Positions 43,401-51,400 of a stretch of DNA of 64,000 nt are shown here, one piece after another (the first letter of the stretch is position 1; each line of letters opens with the position of its first letter). The position numbers were made by a program, and so were the translations under genes. The notes under the pieces were generated by a model. The model worked only from the letters and a program-made list of their open reading frames with translations. It did no database searches and was not told where the DNA came from. Source of the stretch: Mytilus galloprovincialis (taxonomy: Eukaryota > Mollusca > Bivalvia > Mytilida > Mytilidae); contig NC_134846.1 in the NCBI RefSeq assembly GCF_965363235.1, forward strand, positions 93,056,571 to 93,120,570, in the 5' to 3' direction.

Positions 43401-44245
43401 TCAGAATGGAAATTGTGTATACGCCAAAGAGACAAAAACACAGCCAAAAATAATAAATGTTCAGTTATATCATGTTTATTGTTAGAACAATTTTTCTATA
43501 AAATCCTGTGAACTAACCTCTGCGGTTTCTTAGCTTGTTCTGCTTCATCTTCAGACTCCGACGAAGATGACGATGAAGTAGAATCACTAGATATGTTATT
43601 TTCTACATCGGATTCAGACTCCACTTTTATACGGTACTGTCCAGGATCAATCTGACTGGTGATGACACAATCATCATCAATTGATTCTACTTTAACTGTC
43701 ACAATGTTCACGGCATCCGATTGTTTGGATGAGATTTCAGTGGATACTAGTTCTGCCATTTTTATTTCACTATCAGGAGATTCCAAAACTTGCTCATTGT
43801 CTTGTTTACATTCGTTCTTCTCACTACTACTAAAAGAAGTATTTATTTGACAGTTTTTCTGCATGCTACTGTCATTTGTTTTATTAACAGAATCATCACC
43901 AAGTACATTACTCTGTTTGTTTATTTCCATACTTGTGACTTCTGAATCTACGATCAGGAGTTTACAAGGACTATCTAAAACGACGGCTGAATCCTCAGAG
44001 TTGTTCCCCTTTCCAATCACTTCCTGTAGCTTGTTCAAATTTTCTCTAATTTTTTGTAGCTTTTCAGTTTTGTTTTGTTCCCTTTGAACATCATGTGATT
44101 CTCCCTCTTCATCAGAGATTAATACTTGACCACTATTTACATTAATTATGTCTCCATCATCATTGGCAACCTTTACCATGTTTACTGAACTACCCTCTAT
44201 TTCATCACAGTCAACGACAATACAATCATCAACGGCTTTATCCAT
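17939..44245 (-). CDS. NAF1: H/ACA ribonucleoprotein assembly factor NAF1
   Basis: Nine coding exons: 43518-44245, 41666-41759, 38961-39054, 38078-38160, 24828-24988, 23596-23647, 21512-21642, 20847-20887, 17939-19419. They total 2865 bp, giving 954 aa plus stop, about twice human NAF1 (494 aa). NAF1 loads dyskerin in H/ACA snoRNP and telomerase RNP biogenesis and is later replaced by GAR1. Residues 1-242 are acidic and end in a Ser/Glu/Asp run. The Gar1/Naf1 domain is about 265-400, with DLPPLEDLAITV, MPPLNEDTILFLEGRASCGK, IFEVFGPVALPWYSVRFNS and the tail GSDASWEDNNEPPAK, each matching the human protein in order. Basic Lys-rich sequence and a 493-residue Gln/Asn/Ser/Trp-rich C-terminal exon follow. 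The start is the ATG at 44245, three bases past a good acceptor, so an upstream 5'-UTR exon is likely. Confidence 0.94.
18290..18800 (-). repeat. NAF1: Coding tandem repeat, W-Q-A-P motif, in NAF1
   Basis: About twelve copies of a 12-17-aa unit with consensus SSDNTNWQAPSR. Lengths vary by whole codons. Trp and Gln are invariant in nearly all units. Confidence 0.9.
19420..20305. other. NAF1 intron 8, part
   Basis: AT-rich intron. CATGGGGGCTTGAAT at about 19849 is found inverted at about 24646 (TTCAAGCCCCCATG), so each probably belongs to a copy of one dispersed repeat. Nothing else recognised. Confidence 0.4.
20306..20450 (+). mobile_element. SINE-type repeat, copy 2
   Basis: Same ordered motifs as copy 1 (TTGTTTTACATTTGTCATT, TTGCTCATTGTTGAAGG, GAGAGTTGTC), diverged and ending early. 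In NAF1 intron 8. Confidence 0.6.
20847..20887 (-). CDS. NAF1: NAF1 coding exon 8
   Basis: This 41-bp exon has acceptor TCTCTAG and donor GTAAGT and encodes QSNEVTNEPQQTGN. It has no homology signal of its own. It is supported by splice sites and by correct phase on both sides. Confidence 0.8.
21512..21642 (-). CDS. NAF1: NAF1 coding exon 7 (acceptor inside a tandem repeat)
   Basis: Reads FVEYSDDEEEKRAKAKHRNK, then KQQENADGDLLPGAKNSHKK and KYRQ, with donor GTAAGT. It matches human ALDFSDDEKEKEAKQRKK. Only the copy nearest exon 8 continues past QQEN into the rest of the exon. Three more acceptor copies lie upstream. Confidence 0.93.
21532..22017 (-). repeat. NAF1: 110-bp tandem repeat spanning the NAF1 exon 7 acceptor (4 units)
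   Basis: TTTTCTTGT starts at 21569, 21679, 21789, 21899 and, as a residual half, 22009. The spacing is exactly 110 bp. On the minus strand each unit holds about 35 bp of intron with TTATATTGCAG and the first 73 bp of exon 7. The units differ by about one base. TTTTCTTGT at both junctions looks like the microhomology that seeded the duplication. Confidence 0.96.
22080..22165 (+). mobile_element. SINE-type repeat tail, copy 3
   Basis: CTCATTGTTGAAGGCCTTAT, then GTTGTCTCATTAG and CACATCTCC. A short fragment in NAF1 intron 6. Confidence 0.55.
22236..22668 (-). mobile_element. TATGCCCCACCTAC element, copy 3, inverted, two internal units
   Basis: The minus strand runs from TATGCCCCACCTACGATAG (22668) to the GTGGGGCATCCGTGTAC end and CACATTCT. 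Two internal units are present. Confidence 0.85.
23305..23625 (-). repeat. Partial duplications of NAF1 exon 6 donor region
   Basis: CATCCTGGTATTACCTT followed by AGGTGGTTCATT occurs at about 23308, 23381 and 23582. The last is the real exon 6 end. The other two copy the end of the exon plus its minus-strand donor, but lack the acceptor half. A SINE-type repeat sits between the second and third. Confidence 0.85.
23453..23575 (-). mobile_element. SINE-type repeat (CAAAGAGACAAC family), copy 2
   Basis: GGGGAATGTGTCAAAGAGAC then CAGCCGAAGGCCACCAATGG. Shorter than the copy at 10310. It separates two copies of the NAF1 exon 6 donor. Confidence 0.7.
23596..23647 (-). CDS. NAF1: NAF1 coding exon 6
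   Basis: This 52-bp exon reads IRGSDASWEDNNEPPAK, closely matching human DKGSDASWKNDQEPP. The donor is GTAATA. Its donor half is duplicated nearby. Confidence 0.95.
23660..24820. other. NAF1 intron 5, nothing firmly recognised
   Basis: AT-rich. It holds a two-fold repeat of AACAGGAAGTTGTTGAG with GTGATGAA-like context (23775-24030) and, near 24560-24665, a sequence related to 19850-20000 in inverted orientation. Confidence 0.4.
24828..24988 (-). CDS. NAF1: NAF1 coding exon 5 (core of Gar1/Naf1 domain)
   Basis: Acceptor TTGGTCAG, donor GTAAGA. It encodes IFEVFGPVALPWYSVRFNS, then a segment with TKMYCAP and YVFVEHLKQ. GPV.LP.YSVRF is the best conserved stretch of the family. Confidence 0.96.
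24989..25423. other. NAF1 intron 4, unique part next to exon 5
   Basis: AT-rich, with ACACCGGACACCGGACGC at about 25281. No gene or clear element. Confidence 0.4.
25424..26153 (+). mobile_element. Array unit 1 (type A, internally deleted)
   Basis: The hairpin is at 25424-25454. The unit follows type A to 25975 (GAACCGGAAG), then jumps to sequence that in other units lies over 1 kb further on (GGGTGGGGTCATTTAGTGC). CGGAAG is shared at the junction. The 3' end is missing; the next unit starts after AGGGTTGTT. Confidence 0.85.
26154..27653 (+). mobile_element. Array unit 2 (type B, 3'-truncated, doubled hairpin)
   Basis: Two copies of the 46-bp hairpin segment (26154 and 26200) precede a type B body. 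The unit breaks off at TCATCTGATATATTAA before the 3' minisatellite. DR1 motif at 26817-26829. Confidence 0.85.
27654..29751 (+). mobile_element. Array unit 3 (type A, full length)
   Basis: Two hairpins (27654 and 27725), a complete body, then four to five ~105-bp subrepeats (each with CATATCAAATGAAAG; 29290-29700) and the 3' stem-loop ending CTAG at 29751. DR1 motif at 28343-28355. Confidence 0.88.
29752..31722 (+). mobile_element. Array unit 4 (type B, no 5' hairpin)
   Basis: Joined directly to the CTAG of unit 3 through the T-rich tract. It has a complete body and 3' end, CTAG at 31719-31722. DR1 motif at 30316-30328. Units 3 and 4 together look like one A+B dimer of about 4.07 kb. Confidence 0.88.
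31723..33411 (+). mobile_element. Array unit 5 (type A, 3'-truncated)
   Basis: Hairpin at 31728 with ACATGG loop sequence. The unit stops at AGATAGGGTTGTT, the same place where unit 1 stops. DR1 motif at 32340-32352. Confidence 0.88.
33412..35531 (+). mobile_element. Array unit 6 (type A, triple hairpin)
   Basis: Three 51-bp hairpin copies near 33412, 33463 and 33514, then a full type A body and 3' end. DR1 motif at 34131-34143. Confidence 0.88.
35532..37504 (+). mobile_element. Array unit 7 (type B, array end)
   Basis: Starts at the T-tract without hairpin and ends in CTAG at 37501-37504 followed by unique intron. The motif at 36096-36108 has one change from DR1. Units 6 and 7 form a second A+B dimer of about 4.09 kb. 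Confidence 0.88.
37505..38077. other. NAF1 intron 4, unique part next to exon 4
   Basis: Unique-looking AT-rich sequence. A minus-strand frame through exon 4 runs on into it, but the exon 4 donor removes it. Confidence 0.45.
38078..38160 (-). CDS. NAF1: NAF1 coding exon 4
   Basis: Acceptor TTTTTCAG, donor GTTAGT. It encodes VVVQSNDNMPPLNEDTILFL then EGRASCGK, the strand-turn-strand part of the domain. The following intron is 13 kb and holds the tandem element array. Confidence 0.95.
38510..38556 (+). mobile_element. SINE-type repeat tail, copy 4
   Basis: GGATGGAGAGTTGTCTCATT followed by GGCACTCATACCACATCTTC. Only the 3' tail remains. Confidence 0.6.
38815..38900 (+). mobile_element. SINE-type repeat tail, copy 5
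   Basis: GTACAGTGCCCTTTCACATG, then CATTGGCAATCATACCACAT and a T-rich end. Close to NAF1 exon 3. Confidence 0.55.
38961..39054 (-). CDS. NAF1: NAF1 coding exon 3 (start of Gar1/Naf1 domain)
   Basis: Acceptor TTTCAG, donor GTAATT. DLPPLEDLAITVDESVQLIH then IGDVTSVIGVL aligns with human LPSVEELTIILPEDIELKPL. Confidence 0.95.
39055..39918. other. NAF1 intron 2, part; foldback around GGGTGATC
   Basis: Mostly unrecognised. Near 39770-39800, GGGGTGATCTGAGCCGGATCACCCC forms a hairpin, related to the larger one at 41459-41566. Confidence 0.4.
39919..40957. mobile_element. DNA element with TGTGGATTCATTTTTATTCG termini, carrying a nested MITE
   Basis: TACTGTGGATTCATTTTTATTCGTGG near 39927 is answered in reverse complement near 40955 (CCAAGAAAAGAAATGAATCC ATAGTA). 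Both ends are followed inward by CCACGAAAATTG-type sequence. A separate MITE at 40126-40316 sits inside it. Similar, weaker sequence is seen at 54050-54165. Confidence 0.6.
40126..40316. mobile_element. PIF/Harbinger-type MITE with TTA target duplication
   Basis: GGGCTATTCCAGAAAAAAAA at the left and its reverse complement at the right form inverted repeats of about 42 bp (including ATGTATGG and GGTTGGAAGGCA). TTA flanks both sides (40123-40125, 40317-40319). The 191-bp length and the TTA duplication fit Harbinger-type MITEs. Confidence 0.85.
40990..41060 (-). mobile_element. tRNA-related SINE head
   Basis: The minus strand has an A-box-like TGGTGTAGTGG and a B-box-like GGTCTTGAGTTTGAATCC at the spacing of a tRNA. 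No functional tRNA fold is complete, so a tRNA-derived SINE or tRNA pseudogene is more likely. Confidence 0.55.
41459..41566. repeat. Foldback hairpin ATAGTTATCCCAC...GTGGGATAACTAT
   Basis: AATAGTTATCCCAC and GGTGTGTCAGTGTTAGATCACC return inverted as GGGTGATCTTACACTGACACACC and GTGGGATAACTATT, around a GGCCTCCGGCC centre. Foldback MITE likely. It is about 100 bp from NAF1 exon 2. Confidence 0.8.
41666..41759 (-). CDS. NAF1: NAF1 coding exon 2
   Basis: Reads SRSRHSSTSSLTDKQIKLCK then EEIRTKGELFPE. The last part aligns with human TKDELLLNE. The acceptor is a TAGTAG pair; using the second AG would drop one Arg or Ser codon in frame. Confidence 0.9.
42300..42480 (+). mobile_element. SINE-type repeat, copy 6, long
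   Basis: TTTTACACTAGTAATTTTGG, CCCTTTATAGCTTTTTGTTC, TTGAAGGCCGTACATTGACC, then GAGAGTTGTCTCATTGGCAC and CACATCTTC. One of the more complete copies in the window. Confidence 0.75.
42481..43517. other. NAF1 intron 1, remainder
   Basis: Contains ATCGGTGACCT / ACGGTGACCCCA blocks (43012, 43211) also found at 63410 and 63760, and a fragment with GCCAAAGAGACAAAAACAC (43420-43445) of the CAAAGAGACAAC family. No coding region. Confidence 0.45.
43518..44245 (-). CDS. NAF1: NAF1 coding exon 1 (acidic N-terminus)
   Basis: Starts MDKAVDDCIVVDCDEIEGSS and ends SSSESEDEAEQAKKPQ plus two bases at donor GTTAGT. The open frame extends upstream to 44344, but a TTTTTCAG acceptor sits directly before ATAATGG, so the upstream part is probably intron. 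Poorly conserved acidic sequence is normal for this end of NAF1. Confidence 0.85.
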
Positions 44246-45170
44246 TATCTGAAAAAGAAAATGACAGTAGTTAAGTATAGTATTACATTGATTGTAATTG
44301 TGTAACATGTGTAAGTTAATTTCTAAATATATCCACAACAACAATCAGTGCTCCAGCTAGAAATTGAAAGGACAAGCTGCCAGTGGAAAACAGGGCACTT
44401 TTTAAGTTTTGGAAAGTCCACTTCTCAATTTATTTGTCTACCTTTTACATGTACACTGTAGCATACATACCTTGATCAAATTTAATCCAAATGCGTTACT
44501 TGTTTTAGAAAATTGGATTTTGCAGTGCACTTTAACATGTTTAATGACTTTTTTTATCCCTGCAGAAGATGATAAAATTAACAAACAGTTTACATGAAGT
44601 TTCACTTGATATGTTCCACTCAGTTTAAATCACCAATTATTGTCACGTATCTATCGTTCATCTATTGTCCATTTCAATCAATCAGTTCACTTCAATTATT
44701 ACTTATCATGTAGAAGTTCTCAAACCTCTTTCCCATCTTAGTTTATTCTGGAGGAGTGAAAATAAGTTATTTTTTTAATTTTTCTAAAACATAGAATATA
44801 TTTGAATTTTATTTATCTAGGGCAAGCCATGCCTTAAACATGTTAAAGGTTTTCAAGATACACAGGTTTGTCTATACTCAGGGTAAATTTTGACGTGAAA
44901 ATGCAGCCATTTTAGCCAAAGGCTTATCTTAATAAATATTTCATCAAAAATTTATTCTAGGGAAAGGGCTTTAACTGTACAAGAAGAAAAGAATATTCCA
45001 GGTGCAGTCATACCACTGCAATGTACATGTAAAGTCTTTAAAAAATGTATATTGACCCTTAAAGCTAATAATTTGGTTACTATATGGTGGAGGAAGCTGT
45101 TATTTTGGGTCTCACTAATTAGCAACAAGAAGCGTCAAGAAGAATAATTTTAGCGACAAGAAAACAGTTT
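44246..45170. other. Upstream of NAF1 coding start; 5'-UTR intron likely
   Basis: A polypyrimidine tract and CAG lie just before the NAF1 ATG on the minus strand, so this is probably an intron. The upstream non-coding exon could not be located. Confidence 0.4.
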
Positions 45171-45174
45171 TTTT

Positions 45175-45199
45175 GCATGAACCCCCGAGGGGTTCATGC
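45175..45199. repeat. Perfect 11-bp hairpin GCATGAACCCC-CGA-GGGGTTCATGC
   Basis: An inverted repeat with a 3-base loop, at the start of a CG-richer block (to about 45330). It probably marks one end of a dispersed element. No matching far end was found. Confidence 0.7.
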
Positions 45200-45887
45200 T
45201 TATATATTGGCGAGTTTTGGATGTGTCTATGGGCCACTCGATATCTCTCGGCCGGAAGTCAGAATACAGTTTTCGTTCATTTATACAGGTCTTAGCAGGT
45301 TGTTATCTACGTCTTTGATATGGTCCCTTGATGGCCCTTGACGACGCAATTATATTTGTTTTAAAACGACCACTGTACACTGTGTGTATCTGGGTCAATT
45401 ATAACGTGGTATTGTCTGTTGTCTCGATAACATGTAAACTTATTATGTTTGAAGATTAAACCACAGAATTACTGTGTACTTCATCATAGACTTACGGGAG
45501 AGAACATTCTGGTTAAAATATTAATATTTAGATCGGAAAACAGAAAGATAATATTCTTATCAAAAGTATTTCATACAATCGGAAGCAAAGAAATATATAC
45601 AAAATATATACTGTATTTATGTTTCTGAAGAAACTAACAATGATTGAAATCAGAAGTATTTCATATGACAAGATACTCTGCTTTGGTATTTTTGAATATT
45701 CATTTGTAAACATGGTAAAGGAAACATAAAAATTAAATCTAAATAATTTCTTGCATCCTACAAAAAAATGTGTATAAACAATAATCATTATACTTCTACG
45801 TTAAATATTTCATACCATTTTAGTATTTAGGTTTTATGAGTAATTATTATTTATTTTTGTGTATTGTAATATATCCATAAAACAGAA

Positions 45888-46035
45888 ACATAGGTGGATC
45901 CAGGGGGCCCAGGCCTCACTTTCGTGGAAAAAATTTGGTTGATTATAATAGGGAATCATTGAAGCAGGACTGGAGCGGGCCCCACCTTAGGTCAGTCAGC
46001 GGGCCCTCCTTAGGAAAAGTTCTGGAGCCGCCATT
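45888..46035. mobile_element. Short element with GGTGGATCCAG / CTGGAGCCGCC ends
   Basis: AGGTGGATCCAGGGGGCCCA at the left and TTCTGGAGCCGCCATTGG at the right are imperfect inverted repeats. The body has two GGGCCC-rich blocks. MITE or degraded SINE. Confidence 0.45.
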
Positions 46036-46179
46036 GGGAAAGTAAGATCAATTTATTAAATATTTAAATTTTAAATGGTCGTGAATAAAAATACTTGTGT
46101 GTTTTCAATTCATAAAGCATGATTTTACATCCTTGCAGCTCACAACAACAGTTAAAATAATTTACAATAATCACAACTG

Positions 46180-46432
46180 AATCGATGGGTCTCTGTGAAA
46201 ATTGTCAAAATATGGAAAAATAAAGGTAGGTGAAACTTGCATAAATGAAGAGATAAATGAAAAGTGAACTGATTGATTTATATAATTTCAAGGCCCCCGA
46301 TCGGCACCAGAAGCGACGAAGCAGCGCATCTATTTTAGGTGGGCAAATATCCACTTTCTGATATGGGACAAGCTCTGATGTCCCACGGCCCCAGCATGTC
46401 TGGCAAAACAGCCGTTGGACGTTAGAGGTAAT
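46180..46432 (-). mobile_element. Solo arm of the Mutator-like element seen at 49047-49882
   Basis: It matches the right arm of that element from ATCGATGGGTC through GAAGCAGCGCATCTATTTT and GGTGGGCAAATATCCACTTT to GGCAAAACAGCCGTTGGACG. The other arm is missing. Confidence 0.75.
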
Positions 46433-46542
46433 ACACAATGTAGAACATCACATGAGATTAACGAGGCGCGTTTCCCTTGTTTATTGCTACGATAACATCC
46501 AATTAACACCTTCAACTTTGTACACGCGTCAGACTATACAAT

Positions 46543-47556
46543 CAGACCTGCCAACTATCCCGATTTTCGCGGTATCCCGATTTTTATCCCTCAACCCGAA
46601 TCCCGATATCGGGATCGTAAAACTAGTCAAAATCCCGATTTTCACCAAATACACCCGAAAAAATTATTGTTTACCGATTTTGAAGTTTTCTGATCAATTT
46701 TTAAAAATCTATAATTTTACCTGGGGACATATTATGAGAGTTAACGACCCTACGCGAATCAACAGTCACAACAGGTGTCATAACTAGTGGTTGTATGTAA
46801 TCAATTACATAATGGGTCATAACAGTCCTCAAAATTGATTTGTATACACAAATTTGGTCAAACAGCCTTTCAATTTTAATCAATTTATCATACAAGCACA
46901 ATTTGCAACATTTGCCGTAGTTCCACAACAAAATCATAATTAATTGAAAGATGAGAACTGTAATGAACTCTCAAGAAAACATCGTTTATCTTGAAATCCG
47001 TTTAATTTTTGAAACCAGACGTCGTGTGTCTGTTGATTTAAAATCGACGCCATTTTGTATTCACTTCTACTGTGTTACTGTATAAGCCTCCGCCGGTAAG
47101 AGCACCTCTGAATACAAAGAAAGATAACTCAAATTTTATCCATTTTCTCATTGATACTAATAAGACCATAAGTAAGACTAAATCAAAATCTGTCTTCATC
47201 CTTCTAACTTTAGGACATGTAGTTTTAGGTCTTTTGAGTCAAGGTTCATAGATAAAAGGTCTTTGGAGGGAAAAAAAGGGGGGTCTCTACTTTGAATCCT
47301 TTATTTCTAATGCCATTTTTCTCTATTCTTCAGTTATTTTGTCAATTTTATAATTTAATAGTACAAGACTCATGCAAATAAAAGAAATCAAGGCCTACAA
47401 GCTCATCATTAGTATACCAAAAGAAAAGAGAAGAGAACTTAGACTATTTTAGGAGTAAAAAACAATGCACACAGAAAAGTCGCTAAAATTGTAACCCTTA
47501 AAAATCTGGTCGCGCGCTAAATCCCCCATGGAGATTTTCAAAAGTTGGCAGGTCTG
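46543..47556. mobile_element. 1-kb DNA transposon, hAT-like ends
   Basis: CAGACCTGCCAACT at the left is mirrored by AGTTGGCAGGTCTG at the right. TACAAT flanks both sides. The CAGACCTGCC start resembles hAT ends, but the visible duplication is 6 bp rather than 8, so the superfamily is uncertain. The left end has repeats of ATCCCGATTTT. No transposase frame. Confidence 0.7.
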
Positions 47557-47721
47557 TACAATTAACACGTGGCAGAACATACAATCATTTCTAAAATAGT
47601 AACACCTGTTGAAAACTCAAGATTGTCATTAATTTCCTTTAATCTTCAATCAAATTTATATGCATAAACATGATAAATATCGTTAAATGAGGCAATACAC
47701 TAATATACCCCCCCCCCCCCC

Positions 47722-47788
47722 AGAATCACAATCGAACTCGACCTTCAGCACTGTAGCCATCGGCCTTAACCACTAGACTACCAACTGA
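47722..47788 (-). mobile_element. tRNA-related SINE head
   Basis: The minus strand shows TAGTCTAGTGGTTAAGG (A-box-like) and GGTCGAGTTCGATTG (B-box-like) about 35 bp apart. A C/G homopolymer adjoins it at 47708. A tRNA-derived SINE or pseudo-tRNA is likelier than a working tRNA. Confidence 0.6.
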
Positions 47789-48375
47789 CATATAAATGTA
47801 ATTATATGAAAAAAAGACTTGCCCCCTTCCCAAAATCAGGATAATAAAAAAAAAGTGGAAATGAATGTGCATGAAATATTTCATTATTTGCAACTGACAA
47901 TTGTGAACCATTATCACAGTGGTTTTTATTAAGTATAATAGCAGAAATTGAAAACATTTTTAAAATGGAAAAGAATCAGATTATGTTTGTAATTATTTTT
48001 TTCAGAAGCAGCATGTTTTCTTTACCTTGTGAATGTTTTGATATTAACCGGAAGCACGTGTTGCAAATGTAAACTCTAAAATCTTTAAAATGAACCGTCC
48101 AATATATTTAGGATTTAAATATCTCCTAGATAAAAAATATCATCATGTATTAATTATTAGGTTATATCATTACGATCCATAAAACAAACAATATCTTTTT
48201 ATTTTGAATTTTTGAGACCTTATAAAACTAATAATGAAAAAAATCTCTTTGGGCCCAAGCTCGGGTTGACATTCTTATCTTAGCTTTTGTTTGAATTTAT
48301 ATTCCTTTTTTCGACCTTCCGTTTTCAATGACGCACATGTTTCATCAACAGTAAGCAGCGACTGGTAATTTCATC
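47789..48375. promoter_or_regulatory. TIMM23 upstream region
   Basis: No element is evident in the last 500 bp before the TIMM23 ATG. It contains CACGTG at about 48055 and a pyrimidine-rich TTCCTTTTTTCGACCTTCCG at about 48301-48320, a plausible start region. It may also serve the divergent NAF1 gene. Confidence 0.35.
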
Positions 48376-48448
48376 ATGGATAACAATCAAAAGAAGCGAT
48401 CAGGGTTCTTTGCTAACTCGCCTTATGATCTACCAATGAATGTCCCAG
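48376..48448 (+). CDS. TIMM23: TIMM23 coding exon 1
   Basis: MDNNQKKRSGFFANSPYDLP then MNVP plus one base, donor GTATGT. The GFF element is shared with human Tim23 (GLAGFFG). Confidence 0.9.
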
Positions 48449-51400
48449 GTATGTAATTAATCGTGTGCTAGAAGACTTGCAGAAGTATGAGTGATAAATA
48501 ATTTTATGTAACATCATTATTGTTTATAAAAAAAAAGGTTTAAAAGCTTAATGTCACAACATATATGAAAACTCAAATCTCAATCAGACTGCAAACAATT
48601 ACAGGAAGATCTGTAACGGAAGTGGAGTTTCCACAAGTTGGCTTGTAAGTTCTGTTGTCTACCCAAGTTCTGGGATATTGGTAGTCCAAATAATTATGAC
48701 GTCTGGCAAGGCTATTTTTAATTTTTTTCGGGGAGGAAGTCCAAATAATTATGACGTCTGGCAAGGCTATTTTTAATTTTTTTCTGGGAGGAACTCCCAG
48801 AAAAAAATTAAAAATTCCTCCCAGAAAAAAATTAAAAATAGCCTTGCCAGACGTCATAATTATTTGGACTAGGATATTGGACAAACTACACTTAAAACTG
48901 CAGTTAACATAAAGATGTTTATTTTTACATAATTACAATATAACATATACTAAAATATGGAGGCGGCTAGTCTACTTGTTGTATAATGAAGGTTCCATAT
49001 TTGTAAGCTAAACGGTAAGAGCGTCTGCTCATTTCAAATCCTAAGTTAGTCCGAGATTACTCTGACGTCCAACGGCTGTTTTGCCAGACAAGCTGGGGCC
49101 GTGGGACGTCAGAGCTTGTCCCATATCAAAAAGTGGATATTTGCCCACCCAAAATAGATGCGCTGCTTCGTCGCTTCTGATGCCGACTGACGCCCATGGA
49201 ATTATATAAATCGGGCATCAATCTGTTCATTTTTCAATTATCTCTTCATTTATGTAAGTTTCACCTACCTGCCAACCTTTATTTTTCCATATTTTAACAG
49301 TTTTCACAGTGACCCATCGATTTCGGCATTTTGACTTTCACTTTCAAATGGACGTCAAGTTACGAGAGAGTTCGTGGTCTCGAGACTCAAAATATGCAAA
49401 TATTTATATTTTTTCACCTCCTTCATAGGAGATTGATGTTTAACATTTAGTTCCGACCACGTTACAATCGGAAGCTCGCGGACATTTAGATAACTTGCAT
49501 CGTAAATGAACGAGGTGTTACATTATGGTCATATGCATAAATCAAAACTGTTTTCTCGTGGTCACGTGATTACATGTATCTTTGAAAATAAAAGGCAAAA
49601 TGCCGAAATCGATGGGTCACGGTGAAAACTGTTAAAATATGGAAAAATAAAGGTTGGCAGGTAGGTGAAACTTACATAAATAAAGAGATAATTGAAAAAT
49701 GAACAGATTGATGCCCGATTTATATAATTCCAGGGCCGTCAGTCGGCATCAGAAGCAACGAAGCAGCGCATCTATTTTGGGTGGGCAAATATCCACTTTT
49801 TGATATGGGACGAGCTCTGACGTCCCACGGCCCCAGCTTGTCTGGCAAAACAGCCGTCGGACGTCAGAGTAATCTCGGACTAATCCTAAGTGTAGACTTC
49901 CCTGAACACGGGGAGTGACTTCATACTTATAGTTCCTGGGGACAACGAGTCTGGCTGGGCAGGAAGTCAGGCATGTGCAAGAAGCAGGTGGTCTCGACAA
50001 GAATAATTACATGGCTGGTCTCGGGAGAAAGAGTTATGGAACTATAAATAATACTAACATTAATAACCATGCACGTACACAAGTAATCTTCAGTATTTCA
50101 AAGTTTTGACACAACAGAAGAAGAAAAGAAACAGACCAGAATCGACCTATGAAATATTGTATCAATTCATACAATATTTTAACATGATAAATACATGTAA
50201 CTTTGGATTATCTCCCTTTACATGACCCCACTATACTGATCATCCCTTACCACTGTGACATCACAAGAGTAAATGTTTGACAACGTAAATGATGTAAAGA
50301 AAAGTGATGATTATATCACGTAAATACATGTAACAGAACACTTGCAAATTCCTGTTTAAATTTTGCAGATTCTTTTAAAAGCTATATAAACCAATAAGAT
50401 CTATGTATTGTGCACTTTATCACATTTAATGTTAAATAAGAATTCCTTCTTTATCTTTACAGTCACATCTGGACCTGCTGGGAGTATAATGTCACCATAC
50501 ATGAACTTTGATCCAAAGTATTTACCAGTAAGTGTTACATCTTTGCCAGGCAATTAATAACAGAATTAGTTAGGCAACTGCACCTCATTTCCTGTTTACA
50601 TTCATCATGTTCATTCTTTTTAAACTTGAATGTCAGTGAAATGGAACATGCATGACATTCTTTCTCTGGAAACTGTTGGATTTAATGTACAAGATAATGG
50701 TATTCTTTTATTTAAAGCAGGACAAGGTTTATGGTCAATGACAGGACATTTTGAAGTTACTTTATTTAATGAATTCAGCAGATTTTATTGTTGAAACATC
50801 AACTGCCGTAAGGCATTCATGGTAAAAAAAAATAAACAACACTATTCATTGAAAATTACATTAATATTACATGCAAGAGCACAGGGGACTTGGAAGAAGA
50901 AACATATTTTGAATTTTGTTAACAGGAGATCTTTAATCATGTCGCCAGATTAAAAAAAAAAACTGATTGTAAAATGGCGACCAAAAGTGCATTTGATTAA
51001 AGGCTTTTTACCTCTTTCATACAATTGTATATTGAAAACACAAAAGTTTACTTATTTTAAAATTGTTTGGTATGCTGTGTTTTTAGGACACCAGACAAAA
51101 GTTCAGAGTTCGTGAAAATGGTCGGTCCTATCGATCAAAATGAGGCTCGGACCAGTATTTTGAAAGCTAGTGCCGGTCCCTATGACCGGTGTAAAAACGG
51201 TCGTTGCAGTGCCTTTTTATCAGTAATTAGTTGTACCGCAACTAATTCCAATATGTGTTAACATCGGTCTTCAGATGTACCTGCTGCTAATTTCCGGTAC
51301 TGGTTTCCTGTTATAAACAAACTGAAACCTATGGAAACCAAAGTGCCGATCTACATGTGCATGTCCTGCTGTTCATGGCAAACTATCGGCGATTGAAATC

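Noticed and set aside
40990..47788. Functional tRNA genes at 40990-41060 and 47722-47788
   Set aside because: A- and B-box-like sequence is present, but acceptor and anticodon stems are not convincing. SINE heads or pseudo-tRNAs explain them better.
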